Below are positions 8,066 through 16,082 of a stretch of DNA of 27,241 nt, piece by piece. Within the stretch, counting starts at the first letter, position 1. Each line of letters starts with the position of its first letter. The stretch is from a bacterium. Its GTDB lineage: Bacteria; Spirochaetota; UBA4802; UBA5550. The stretch lies in assembly GCA_024224995.1 (NCBI GenBank), contig JAAENB010000330.1, forward strand, positions 1 to 27,241, read 5' to 3'. Under the pieces are notes generated by a model that had not been told where the DNA came from, searched no databases, and was given only the letters and a program-made list of their open reading frames with translations. Made by a program: the position numbers and the translations under genes.

Positions 8066-8626
8066 ATGAAAGACAATCAGAAACAGAGCTCTCTCAAAGA
8101 GCTTCTTACAAAAGAGACAACATTTGAACCGGATCAGTTTGCTGAATTAAATGACGACCAGGTTGTCCTTATTGACCGGGCATATGAATATATCGAAATA
8201 GGTGAGTATAAGCAGGCCCTGAAGCTGTTTACCATGGGTATTGCCATTAACGATGCCGACCCCGACATTCTTAACGGCCTGGGCATTACCCTGTCGGAAC
8301 TGGGAATGCTGCAGGAATCGAAACTGATCCTTGAAAAAGCCGCCCGCCTCAATCCCGATGATGCTGCAATATTATCGAACCTGGCTGGTGTGTGCTGGGA
8401 CCAGAACGACCCGGACAAAGCCATTTATTACTATAATAAATCCATAGAACTGGAACCCGATGCCGAAGAAGCTTATTTTAACCTGATCTACCTCTACATG
8501 GAAACCGGTTCTCTCTACATGGCTTTTATCAATTGCATCAACTTTCAAAAAGAATTTCCCCATAATGAAGAAGCAGGTGACTTGCTCGGAGAAATCATCC
8601 TGAACCTGGGAATATCAATGTTCTAG
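8066..8626 (+). CDS. TPR-repeat protein
   Basis: About 186 residues, likely soluble, with at least three TPR units: AYEYIEIGEYKQALKLFTMGIAIN, then ILNGLGITLSELGMLQESK, then AILSNLAGVCWDQNDPDKA followed by AYFNLIYLYMETG. TPRs mediate protein-protein contacts, and no catalytic motif is seen. I chose ATG 8066, ten bases after a GGCGGG. A TTG at 8057 in the same frame would add three residues. The upstream 100 bp are unusually C/G-rich for this region. The gene ends tail to tail with the lipoprotein gene, the two stop codons sharing a CTAG (8623-8626). Confidence 0.85.
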   Translation: MKDNQKQSSLKELLTKETTFEPDQFAELNDDQVVLIDRAYEYIEIGEYKQALKLFTMGIAINDADPDILNGLGITLSELGMLQESKLILEKAARLNPDDAAILSNLAGVCWDQNDPDKAIYYYNKSIELEPDAEEAYFNLIYLYMETGSLYMAFINCINFQKEFPHNEEAGDLLGEIILNLGISMF

Positions 8627-9078
8627 TATTCTTTAACCGAGCCGTTTTCTCCCCTTTTAATGGCTGTTTTAAAATCCTCTTCCATGTCGAGCTTCCATTC
8701 ACCCTTCTCTTTTACCAATTTTACCGGCAGCTGATTTCCAACCTGGTTCTCCACCTGGTGTCCGGTATATTCAATGGTTACGCTGGCTGTATCGCCCTTA
8801 ATATCCTCTTTCATTATTCTCCAGCTTGTGCCGGTATCAAGGATGGCCAGGAGCTGCCGCTTTTCATTGGTCGGTAAAACCCACTTTTCCGATGCTTTTT
8901 CCAGGGCAGTTATTGTTCCGCTGGTATAATACGTTTTTATTTCATCATATGTTTTTGCTTTGCTCATGGATGTTAGCAGGGGAGAAAAATCACCGGGAGC
9001 CGGTGATTTCGAGCACGACAGAGCCGCTGTCAAAACCATCATAAAAACAAAAAAACTCTTTATTAGTTTCATCTTCAT
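8623..9078 (-). CDS. Predicted lipoprotein, DUF4878/NTF2-like
   Basis: A 151-residue exported protein. The N-terminus (KLIKSFFVFMMVLTAALSCS) has a charged start, a hydrophobic core and a cysteine at residue 22 in a relaxed lipobox (ALSC), acceptable in spirochaetes. The rest, with TASVTIEY, LPVKLVKEKGEWKLDM and a helix before it, looks like the small NTF2-like fold of DUF4878-type lipoproteins. The function of that family is not established. An AGGAG precedes the ATG. Its stop overlaps that of the convergent TPR gene by four bases. It lies downstream of the terminator at 9123-9153 and so is probably transcribed separately from the 9173 gene. Confidence 0.75.
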   Translation of the reverse strand: MKMKLIKSFFVFMMVLTAALSCSKSPAPGDFSPLLTSMSKAKTYDEIKTYYTSGTITALEKASEKWVLPTNEKRQLLAILDTGTSWRIMKEDIKGDTASVTIEYTGHQVENQVGNQLPVKLVKEKGEWKLDMEEDFKTAIKRGENGSVKEY

Positions 9079-9122
9079 TAATTCAATCTCCTATCCCACA
9101 TATCCTGTTTAAAAAAATAAAA

Positions 9123-9153
9123 AAAAAGACGAGGGCAAAACCCTCGTCTTTTT
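9123..9153. terminator. Bidirectional rho-independent terminator
   Basis: AAAAAGACGAGGG (9123-9135) pairs perfectly with CCCTCGTCTTTTT (9141-9153) around a CAAAA loop, giving a GC-rich stem with A/T runs on both sides. It sits 20 bp beyond the stop of the minus-strand 9173-9718 gene, so it mainly ends that transcript. Confidence 0.92.
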
Positions 9154-9172
9154 ACTTGCGTTAGAAAAGGGC

Positions 9173-9718
9173 TTACTTAGCGATCTCTTCGTCAATAACT
9201 TTCAATACTGCCGAAATTATAGCTCTACTTTCCGCCTTGTTTTTAATTTTCTTAATAAACTTAATCTTTCTGTCTTTACCAACAACAATAACTACACCAA
9301 GATCATCACAATTTCCCAGTCCCCATTTTTTGGAAACAGCTCTCTTTTCGTCCAGCAGAATTACGGAACCTTTAAACTGCTTGGCCTTTCCCCGTGCTTT
9401 ATAACGGATAGCTGCGTTTGGGATCCAGGTATCTTTACAATTTCCTATTCCAATACCTAAATATTTTTCTTTCGAATAATTTTTCCCTTTGATCGCGTTT
9501 GAAAGCGGATCGTTTACATCCTTTTCATCAGGGTCAGTATACATTATAGTCAACACTTTCTTCCCTATTTGAGGAATCCACGCAGGCTTGTCAGAAGGAT
9601 TTATTATTTTAACACTTCCTAATGATTGTCCAACTGATGCGGCATGAAGATTTGTTCCGACCATAGAAACAAAAAGAAACACGATTGATAGTAACAAAAT
9701 TTTAGTTTTATTCAGCAT
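9173..9718 (-). CDS. Exported YtfJ-like thioredoxin-fold protein
   Basis: A 181-residue protein with a classic signal peptide ending near LHA-AS (residue about 26). The mature part (SLGSVKIINPSDKPAWIPQIGKK, VLTIMYTDPDEKDVNDPLSNAIK, SVILLDEKRAVSKKWGL, LGVVIVVGKDRKIKFIKK) follows the layout of the YtfJ/HI0045 family, a periplasmic thioredoxin-like group of unclear role. The redox CxxC is absent: the two cysteines are far apart (in GNCKD and GNCDD), so thiol-disulfide exchange of the usual kind is not expected. GGAGG precedes the ATG. It is monocistronic, closed by the strong terminator downstream. The family call is moderate and the exported nature is firm. Confidence 0.6.
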   Translation of the reverse strand: MLNKTKILLLSIVFLFVSMVGTNLHAASVGQSLGSVKIINPSDKPAWIPQIGKKVLTIMYTDPDEKDVNDPLSNAIKGKNYSKEKYLGIGIGNCKDTWIPNAAIRYKARGKAKQFKGSVILLDEKRAVSKKWGLGNCDDLGVVIVVGKDRKIKFIKKIKNKAESRAIISAVLKVIDEEIAK

Positions 9719-9817
9719 ATAAAAGCCTCCATGTTTGTTTGTAATAATTTATTTAAAACACGAAACAAAGTATATGAATCCCCTTCCCCTCTGTTCCGTG
9801 CAGTATAAGCTTTATTT

Positions 9818-10255
9818 TTAATTCCCTGTCTTTTTATACCAATATTCTGTTTTGAATACAAAGGTGGCATAGGTTCTCACTGCCAGCCTGTTTCCCTCTA
9901 CCCACATTTTGCAGCTAAAGATCTTCCCGTTCGCGGGATTCAGGAGATGGCCTCCTTCATATACATCTCCACTCTTTCGCATTCCCCAGACTATATCCAT
10001 CCCCTTAATTGGCTCGTTTTTCCGCTCTTTTCTACACTTTACGCATAAGGATTCGGCATTTTTACCTGCTATTTCCAGAACCCGGGCGGAAATCGTACCC
10101 CCGGTTTCATATACTTCTACAATATATTGTACAGTTCCGGTGTTTTTTTTATGAATTTCCCAGGTTCCAAGAGGGGATACCCCGGCATCCCCCCTGGTGC
10201 TTCCTAAAAAAAATGCAGCTATTAAAATAAGGGGTAGGAGATAACTGCCCTTCAT
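9818..10255 (-). CDS. Exported DUF2147-family protein
   Basis: A 145-residue protein with a signal peptide (MKGSYLLPLILIAAFFLG, residues 1-18). The mature part matches the DUF2147 layout: GTWEIHKKNTG, VEVYETGGTISARVLEI, a CVKC pair, NEPIKGMDIVWGMRKSG, YEGGHLLNPANGKIFSCKMWVEGNRLAVRTY and a closing YWYKK. These are small beta-rich exported proteins without an assigned biochemical role. The reading frame is open to 10288. I place the start at 10255 because AAGGAAAAATTGAAT lies just before it and the signal peptide then begins correctly. Confidence 0.8.
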   Translation of the reverse strand: MKGSYLLPLILIAAFFLGSTRGDAGVSPLGTWEIHKKNTGTVQYIVEVYETGGTISARVLEIAGKNAESLCVKCRKERKNEPIKGMDIVWGMRKSGDVYEGGHLLNPANGKIFSCKMWVEGNRLAVRTYATFVFKTEYWYKKTGN

Positions 10256-10368
10256 ATTCAATTTTTCCTTTTTTGTGCATAAATGCATAAAAACGAATTA
10301 ACGATATAAAAAGCTTTAAGTCAAGTTAATTTAAGCTATCTTTTTTAAAAAGTATCCCGATTTGGGCG

Positions 10369-10752
10369 CTAGTGTTGTTCATCTTTTGGAGCGGCTCCCG
10401 ATGACAGGTCTTTATAAATCTTATGTGATACATATTCCATATGCATTAAATTGGCGATCTGTTCCTGTGATGCCACATCAATGTCATTCCATTCGACAAA
10501 ATAGTCTTTGCCGTCTATTTTAATTTTTACTGCTTCTTCATGCGGGTCATAGGCGATTAATTCACTGCGATAAATTACATAGCCATTTTCTTCAAGAAAA
10601 GGGAACGTTATATCAAGTTCCATGCATTTCTCTTCAAACTCTTCAAGGATGGATGCGACAAATCGTGCCAGTAGTATTTGCAGATCAAACAGGGAGGTAC
10701 CAATTTCAACCATCATTTTATCATAGAGATCTTTGGCTGGCTTGGCAGGCAT
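10369..10752 (-). CDS. Conserved-looking hypothetical protein
   Basis: A 127-residue soluble protein that I do not recognise. The first half is helical and amphipathic (DLYDKMMVEIGTSLFDLQILLARF, then EEFEEKC). The second half reads as short beta strands (YVIYRSELIAYD, VKIKIDGKDYFVEW), then a helix and a charged tail. There is no signal peptide. A GGAG ribosome site is correctly spaced. It lies between the DUF2147 gene and tRNA-Leu on the same strand. Regular codon structure and the ribosome site support a real gene. Confidence 0.65.
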   Translation of the reverse strand: MPAKPAKDLYDKMMVEIGTSLFDLQILLARFVASILEEFEEKCMELDITFPFLEENGYVIYRSELIAYDPHEEAVKIKIDGKDYFVEWNDIDVASQEQIANLMHMEYVSHKIYKDLSSGAAPKDEQH

Positions 10753-10815
10753 AGTTCACTCTCCGTGTTTTAATGACGCTTAAAAAAGGTTAATGGATGG
10801 ATATTTATTTGCTAT

Positions 10816-10899
10816 TGCCGCGAGAGGGAGTCGAACCCTCACAAGCTAATGCTCACTAGACCCTGAACCTAGCGCGTCTACCAATTCCGCCATCGCGGC
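10816..10899 (-). tRNA. tRNA-Leu (anticodon CAG)
   Basis: The minus strand begins GCCGCGA and ends TCGCGGC plus discriminator A, closing a 7-bp acceptor stem. The D-arm region (GGCGGAATTGGTAGACGC) is typical of leucine tRNA. The anticodon stem CTAGG/TCTAG encloses the loop TTCAGGG, giving anticodon CAG. A long class II variable arm follows, then the T arm GAGGG-TTCGACT-CCCTC. CCA is not encoded. Confidence 0.97.
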
Positions 10900-10917
10900 T
10901 AATAACAAAGTACTATG

Positions 10918-10945
10918 CTTTTAAACTGAGGCCCAAATTTGTCAA
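10918..10945 (-). promoter_or_regulatory. Promoter of tRNA-Leu
   Basis: On the minus strand TTGACA (10940-10945) and TAAAAG (10918-10923) are separated by 16 bp, giving a start about 12 nt before the tRNA. The -35 lies inside a small AAATTTG/CAAATTT hairpin (10935-10953), which may also close the upstream nuclease transcript. Confidence 0.5.
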
Positions 10946-10971
10946 ACAAATTTTATTTTTTTAATAAGCCA

Positions 10972-12012
10972 TCAGGCTGCTTCATAGAATAACCGTGCCC
11001 GCTGCACTGCCTCTTGAAACTTCTTTTTAAACAGCTTCTTTTCCGGGAGTTCAGTAAGATATTGAGCTACATGAATCCCGCTTTTATCCAGTTCCAAAAG
11101 CTCTATGATCTCTTCTGATTTATCCGCGCACAGGATTAAACCAATTGGAGCATCTTCTCCATCTTGCATTTCATGCTTTTTAAGCCAATTGAGATAAAGC
11201 TCCATTTGACTTTTATCTCCTGCTTCGAAGGGTCCCAGTTTTAAATCAATTGCTACAAGTCTTTTCATTCTTCGGTGATAAAAAAGAAGATCTATTCTGT
11301 GGGGTCTCTTTCCAATATTAAGGTTTTTTTGCCTGGCTAGAAACGCGAAATCCGATCCCATCTCTAGAATAAAATTTTGCAACTCAATTAATATCGCGGT
11401 TTCAAGATCTGCTTCTGAGTATTCACTGTTTAAATTAAGAAAATCAAGGATATAGGGGTCTCGAAGTGTTAAATCAAGACTCATTTTGCCTTCATCTTTA
11501 AGTTTTTTTAAATCGTTTAAAATGGTATTTTCAGGCTTTTTCGATAAAGCTGTTCGCTCAAAGAGCATGGAATCAATGCGGCCGCGAAGAGTTCTTACAC
11601 TCCACCCTTCATTTTGGCATAGTGCAGCAAAAAATTCTCTTTTCAAAGGATCATTAATTGCAACCAACTCTGTAAAATGTGACCAGGACAATTGTCTCGA
11701 CAGTGTCGAGACAATCTTATAATCATTAAATATCTCAAAAAATTGAATCATTTTGAAGAGTAGAGGTCTGCTGTATCCTTTACCGAACTCGTTTTTTAGC
11801 TTTTCACTTAAGTCTTCTACTATTTTCTCACCATAATCAGCACGCTTATTTTTAAGAATTTCTGTTTTAATTGCCTTTCCAATATTCCAGTACAACAGCG
11901 CCAACTCTGAGTTGACGGCTGCTTTTACCCTGGTCTTTGACTCATTAATAAGTATTGCAACCTCTTTAAAGAGAGAGGTGGAGGTTTTTATTATAGCTGT
12001 TTTCTCCGGCAT
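10972..12012 (-). CDS. YhcG-type DUF1016 / PD-(D/E)xK nuclease-family protein
   Basis: A 346-residue two-domain protein. The N-terminal DUF1016 helical domain (about 12-150) has the typical stretches NSELALLYWNIGKAI, EFGKGYSRPLLFKM and STLSRQLSWSHF. The C-terminal domain (about 185-340) has the nuclease core HRIDLLFYHRRMKRLVAIDLKLG, with Asp241 and the Asp256-x-Lys258 pair, followed by QMELYLNWLKKH. Length and layout match E. coli YhcG. The family is common in the flexible genome, and roles in defence or addiction have been discussed but are not settled. AGGAG precedes the ATG. Its 3' end lies 73 bp from tRNA-Leu, a common insertion neighbourhood. A 25-bp palindrome lies inside the gene (11691-11715). 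Confidence 0.9.
   Translation of the reverse strand: MPEKTAIIKTSTSLFKEVAILINESKTRVKAAVNSELALLYWNIGKAIKTEILKNKRADYGEKIVEDLSEKLKNEFGKGYSRPLLFKMIQFFEIFNDYKIVSTLSRQLSWSHFTELVAINDPLKREFFAALCQNEGWSVRTLRGRIDSMLFERTALSKKPENTILNDLKKLKDEGKMSLDLTLRDPYILDFLNLNSEYSEADLETAILIELQNFILEMGSDFAFLARQKNLNIGKRPHRIDLLFYHRRMKRLVAIDLKLGPFEAGDKSQMELYLNWLKKHEMQDGEDAPIGLILCADKSEEIIELLELDKSGIHVAQYLTELPEKKLFKKKFQEAVQRARLFYEAA
11691..11715. repeat. Perfect 25-bp palindrome inside the DUF1016 gene
   Basis: ATTGTCTCGACA (11691-11702), a central G, then TGTCGAGACAAT (11704-11715). It encodes part of the conserved KIVSTLSRQLSW segment. Part of the symmetry may come from the conserved peptide and codon use, but 12 of 12 matching pairs is striking. 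Confidence 0.8.
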
Positions 12013-12081
12013 ATTACACTCCTTTAATTAAATGTAAACACCATGCAAACATTTGTTTAGCACCCTGTAAAGCTTTTTTAC

Positions 12082-12105
12082 AAAAAAAAGACGGCCTAAG
12101 CCGTC
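12082..12105 (-). terminator. Terminator of the GreA-fusion gene
   Basis: On the minus strand GACGGC-TTAG-GCCGTC is followed by a run of eight T. It lies about 40 nt beyond the stop codon at 12147 and upstream of the DUF1016 gene, separating the two transcripts. Confidence 0.88.
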
Positions 12106-12146
12106 CTTCTTCCCTTTTACCCTGTTCCTTGCACCTTGCTCCTGAT

Positions 12147-14843
12147 TTATATCCGTTCTATAGAAACAACCTTAAAGTTCCTGTCTTCGTCATTGATCTT
12201 GAGCTTAAACTCTCCGTCCAGCTTTGTTCCCAGCAGGGATCTTGCTATTGGAGACCGGTACGATAGGATTCCATTTTCAAAGTCCGCGTCCCAGGGACCC
12301 AGGATGGCGTAATTATTCTTTTCCCCGGATTGTACATCCTCAAACACGACCTTTGTTCCAACATTGACCGTATCAACCGATATTGTTTCAATATCGAGTA
12401 TATCGGCCTTTTTCATTTCATCATCGAGCTTTGAAATTGCCATTTTTAAAATTGACTGTTTTTCCAGAAGCGCGTTATATTCTACATTTTCTCTGAGGTC
12501 ACTGGATACTTCGGATACTTTTGACAGTTCCCGGGACAGGTTAACCATTTCCACATTAACCATGCGGTCGAGCTCCAGTTTTTTCCGCTCAAAGCCTTCC
12601 TGTGTAACAATAAGTTTCTCTACATCCAGACCCCAATCCTCTTCAGCCGCAAGCTGCTCGGCCTCGAATCCTTCAAAACGCTCATTGATCAAAGCCATAA
12701 ACTTTTCACTGTGCGTTTCTTCAATATAGGGTAAATTGCTAAAAAGGTCATAGACCTTTCCAAGAAATCCCTGGTCGAAATCCTGTACAATGTCTTTTAA
12801 CACATGTGCTTCATTGTCGAAAAGAATATCCAGGGTCATATTTTTTAGCCGGTTTCCTTCGGTTTCCAGCTTTTTCATTTCATTCATAAGCCGAAAATAG
12901 GCTATTGTCATTCCTTCCCTGGAAAAATCGAGCCATTCATAATCCCAGGTCTTGTTAAACAGGTTCTTCGCTATCCAGACAAAAATCTCAGGATATTGTT
13001 TTGCCCCGGTTATTACCCGGTCGATAAAATTATTAATAATGGAATACGCGGCTCCGCGCATAAGATTATTAATAATATACTTATGAATCCGCACCGGAGT
13101 CTCAAAAAGCATTTCCGATACAACCTGGGGCCAGTCCTCCCGCGCTTCCTCTATAAGATTCACGAAATCTTTCTTGTAGTCATACGAGCTGATCTTCATG
13201 GAAATAAGATGAAGATCCTGACTCTCTTTAATAAAGGCAATAACTTTGGCCCGTATAGGATCGAGCTTTACTTTGCCCGGATCAAGGAACCCTGCCAGTC
13301 CTTTAAGCGCGAAATAGGAGAGAACCTGCCTTGTTTCCGATTTTCCTTTCATTTCAGCAGTAAAATAATCAATAAAATACTGTACTACCGATGCTCCCTC
13401 GCTTTTATCATTATTGTTGATAAATTCAATTGCAATATTCAGTTTTTCAGTAAAGGATTCGGTCCTGGTAAACTGCCCCAGCAATTCTTCCGCAAAGGTT
13501 ACGGGCTTGTCCCGCATATAAATTAGATCCTTCTTTTTTTCCGATACGCCAAAAAGCGGGTCTTTCTTGATCTTGGTCCTGGCTTTATTCCACCATTTAC
13601 CCCAGACTTTGGCATCAACATACCGGGTGGTAATCTCTCTTTTAATATCCGCCAGGATAATGGTTCCGCCATACGATTTTATCAATACCTCAAAAAACTG
13701 CATAAAATCCTCATCAAACAGGCTTTTAAGCGTATCAGGATCTTCATATTCCAATACATACATATGATCCTTTGGCAGCGGAGTAAGCGACTGGAGCCCC
13801 ATCTGTATGGACATATTATGCTCCGGCTTATCCCTGAAGGTTAGCACAAGTTTTTCACTGTTAATGTCGAGTATCTTTCCCAGTTTCCATGAATTATGGA
13901 ATACATAATTGCCTACGTCGAAAACAATATTTTTTTCAAAATCCTGTATGGCAAATTTTACCGGGATTTTAAAATTATTCAGCTTGGACAACTTCATAAA
14001 TTGATCAAACTGGGAATGCTCTCCATACTTTAACCCATATAGACGTACCAGCTCTTTACGCGCGTGAGTATCCTGGGGTCTGTATTCCAGTATCTTTTTT
14101 AACAGTTTTATTGGCTGGTCAAGACTTTCATCATTCCGGTACTGAGCCAGGAGCACTTTTAACAGGTTCCCCGTAAGCTCCATCTGCTTTGCCTCTACCA
14201 GCATCCGTTCGATTCTTTCAAAAAACGGTATATCTTCCCATGAAATAGATACCAGCTTATTCCATAAGGGCCCTATCTCATCATAATTTTTAATTTTGAT
14301 AAACCCTTCAATTGAAAGCTTCATATAATGAATACTCTTGTCCGGCTCTTCATCAAATATGGCAAAAGCCAGCTTCTTGGAAACTTCCGCATCAAAACGG
14401 TCTATTTTCAGCAGGTTTTCCCAGGCCGGAATAGCTTCTTTACTTCTGCCAAGACGTTCAAGACAGATCGCAAGGGCACGCAGCGCCACACTGCTTTCTC
14501 CATATTCCAGAATTTTATCGGCCAGTATTTCTACCACTGCCCATTTATGATTATCAACAAATATATCGATCAGTTTTCTTAACTGTTGTGAATCCTCGAC
14601 TCTGTCGAGATGATACCCTATTTGACCAATAAGATAGGCTGCTGTTATTGAGTGTGAATGCTCATCCTGGTGCGCTTTACAGACTTCCAGAGTATTGTCA
14701 ATCATGCCTCCGGAAACTACCGTATTAAAGATATCATCAAGTATCTTAAATTTCGATATTCCTATATCTTTTGGTTCTATTCTCCCCCACACTTCTTCTT
14801 TAAAAAGCGATTCAAGTTTTTCTATTACCTTATTATTAGCCAT
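12147..14843 (-). CDS. greA: Transcript-cleavage factor GreA with large N-terminal helical/TPR extension
   Basis: An 898-residue protein. Residues about 750-898 form a complete GreA: a coiled-coil NTD whose tip keeps Asp782 and Glu785 (in SDLRENVEY), equivalent to the two acidic residues that hold Mg2+ in the RNA polymerase secondary channel, then a C-terminal domain with TVNVGTKVVFED, YAILGPWDAD, ILSYRSPIARSLLG and FKVVSIERI. The preceding 750 residues are helical, with TPR/HEAT-like segments (for example SSVALRALAICLERLGRSKEAIPAWENLL). GreA alone is about 158 residues. Borrelia and other spirochaetes carry GreA of about 900 residues, so this is a lineage architecture rather than a local fusion accident. 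The ATG at 14843 follows AGGATAGGTGT. A terminator lies downstream. Confidence 0.92.
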   Translation of the reverse strand: MANNKVIEKLESLFKEEVWGRIEPKDIGISKFKILDDIFNTVVSGGMIDNTLEVCKAHQDEHSHSITAAYLIGQIGYHLDRVEDSQQLRKLIDIFVDNHKWAVVEILADKILEYGESSVALRALAICLERLGRSKEAIPAWENLLKIDRFDAEVSKKLAFAIFDEEPDKSIHYMKLSIEGFIKIKNYDEIGPLWNKLVSISWEDIPFFERIERMLVEAKQMELTGNLLKVLLAQYRNDESLDQPIKLLKKILEYRPQDTHARKELVRLYGLKYGEHSQFDQFMKLSKLNNFKIPVKFAIQDFEKNIVFDVGNYVFHNSWKLGKILDINSEKLVLTFRDKPEHNMSIQMGLQSLTPLPKDHMYVLEYEDPDTLKSLFDEDFMQFFEVLIKSYGGTIILADIKREITTRYVDAKVWGKWWNKARTKIKKDPLFGVSEKKKDLIYMRDKPVTFAEELLGQFTRTESFTEKLNIAIEFINNNDKSEGASVVQYFIDYFTAEMKGKSETRQVLSYFALKGLAGFLDPGKVKLDPIRAKVIAFIKESQDLHLISMKISSYDYKKDFVNLIEEAREDWPQVVSEMLFETPVRIHKYIINNLMRGAAYSIINNFIDRVITGAKQYPEIFVWIAKNLFNKTWDYEWLDFSREGMTIAYFRLMNEMKKLETEGNRLKNMTLDILFDNEAHVLKDIVQDFDQGFLGKVYDLFSNLPYIEETHSEKFMALINERFEGFEAEQLAAEEDWGLDVEKLIVTQEGFERKKLELDRMVNVEMVNLSRELSKVSEVSSDLRENVEYNALLEKQSILKMAISKLDDEMKKADILDIETISVDTVNVGTKVVFEDVQSGEKNNYAILGPWDADFENGILSYRSPIARSLLGTKLDGEFKLKINDEDRNFKVVSIERI

Positions 14844-15126
14844 ACACCTATCCTGTATTTAATTTTTTGCTGTCTACAACACGAACGAAGTACCCATCTC
14901 AAAAGGATATTTTTCATAAACAAACAAGCAAAAATGTTCAATTATGAGTAAAATTTTTCTCTTTATTAAAATAAGAAATACCCATCTCGAAATTTCGATG
15001 GGTATTTTTCCCTTTATTTAAAGATTATGGGGGGTCCGGTCTTTTGGAAATCCCCCATAATTTCTTACCTTGCAGCCAGGCTGCGCTATATGTAAGCTCT
15101 TTCCTGCTTTATTTCAAATTAACCAA
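14844..15126. other. Intergenic region between flaA1-like and greA-fusion genes
   Basis: A 283-bp stretch without a gene. It carries the flaA terminator (14975-15010) and a second hairpin, ATTATGGGGG (15024-15033) with CCCCCATAAT (15052-15061), lying between the flaA stop and that terminator. TACCCATCTC occurs twice (near 14891 and 14979). The greA-fusion promoter must lie here, but I cannot point to it with confidence. Confidence 0.6.
14975..15010 (-). terminator. Probable terminator of the flaA operon
   Basis: AAATACCCATC and GATGGGTATTT form a stem with a 2-nt bulge and an inner GAAA/TTTC pairing. A/T-rich flanks on both sides could allow termination from either direction. It lies about 115 bp after the flaA stop. 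Confidence 0.6.
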
Positions 15127-16050
15127 TTATGGCCCTGTTTCTGTTGCCGGTTTTGCGCTTGTTCCTCCACCATCGCCAAATTGATCATGAAGTTTATGCC
15201 CGTCGTAATTGACTTCATAAACATCCGTAAGTACCTTTAACTGGTCAAAGAAAAAGTATGTATTTTCCGTGAGCTCTGCTCTGGGTACATGTACATCAGC
15301 CCTCAGTACAAAGCGGGTAATCTTTGATACCCTGGTTATTGGATATGATTCCGTTGCCTGTGGTATCCACTCAGGAATATCGACTTTTATTGGTCTCCAT
15401 CCCACAAAGTTAACCGATCCCATTTTCAGGATGTGAGTGCTTCCCCGGTAATCTTTTACCCAGACCTCAAGATCATATGGATTTCCTCTTCCGTGTACCC
15501 ATACGGAAATTGCTTTGGCTCTTCCCGGCAGCTGAACTCCACGCTCCTGAACATTGCTTCTTGTTGCCGGATTGTAGGTCATTACGGGCTTCTTCTCATC
15601 CCATGACAATTCAGGCGGTGCCAGAAGATGAACCGAATTATGTCCGGGATACTTGAACTTAAAGTTAACTCCCATACAATTCTTGGTTTTTTCCGTGTCG
15701 CCCTTTTTGGTTAAAGACCATGCCTCACCAATCATATCATTAGGTTTTCCCTGGATCATCTTAAGCTCAAGCTTTTCCACGGGATTCCTTTTTTTTCTTT
15801 TATCATCATCAAGTTTTTTATCGTCAAACTGCTTTGGTGTTGTTATAACATTCCAGCCTTCTTTGCCCGGCTTTACTTCTTCAAAATCCTCAATTACCAG
15901 GGCCTTCAGTTCTTCACCGCTTATATCGGCTTCCACACTGGTGATGATTTTGGAATCAACACTTTGTGGTCCAACAAAGCCTGCCAGAACGGCCAGTAAC
16001 AGACATACGGTTATCGATACAAACTTCTTATTTTTCATACCATATCTCAT
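15127..16050 (-). CDS. flaA: Flagellar filament outer-layer (sheath) protein, FlaA1-like
   Basis: A 307-residue exported protein of the spirochaetal FlaA family, which coats the FlaB core of periplasmic flagella. The signal peptide spans about residues 1-34 (core FVSITVCLLLAVLAGFVGP). The mature protein shows the beta-rich FlaA layout: VIEDFEEVKPGKEGWNVI, GVQLPGRAKAISVWVHGRGNPYDLEVWVKDYRGSTHIL, GWRPIKVDIPEWIPQ, and a C-terminal FFFDQLKVLTDVYE. The open frame runs to 16089, overlapping the upstream gene. I choose ATG 16050 because AAGGGAGG sits 7 nt before it and the signal peptide then starts properly. Its size matches the larger Leptospira FlaA (FlaA1) and its place second in the pair matches too. 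The tail is Gly/Thr-rich and lacks further motifs. Confidence 0.9.
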   Translation of the reverse strand: MRYGMKNKKFVSITVCLLLAVLAGFVGPQSVDSKIITSVEADISGEELKALVIEDFEEVKPGKEGWNVITTPKQFDDKKLDDDKRKKRNPVEKLELKMIQGKPNDMIGEAWSLTKKGDTEKTKNCMGVNFKFKYPGHNSVHLLAPPELSWDEKKPVMTYNPATRSNVQERGVQLPGRAKAISVWVHGRGNPYDLEVWVKDYRGSTHILKMGSVNFVGWRPIKVDIPEWIPQATESYPITRVSKITRFVLRADVHVPRAELTENTYFFFDQLKVLTDVYEVNYDGHKLHDQFGDGGGTSAKPATETGP

Positions 16051-16082
16051 TTGTAAGCCTCCCTTCTTAGCATTCATCAATT

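Noticed and set aside
7939..8127. 62-residue open frame before the TPR gene
   Set aside because: Basic, low-quality composition, no ribosome site, overlaps the real TPR start in another frame.
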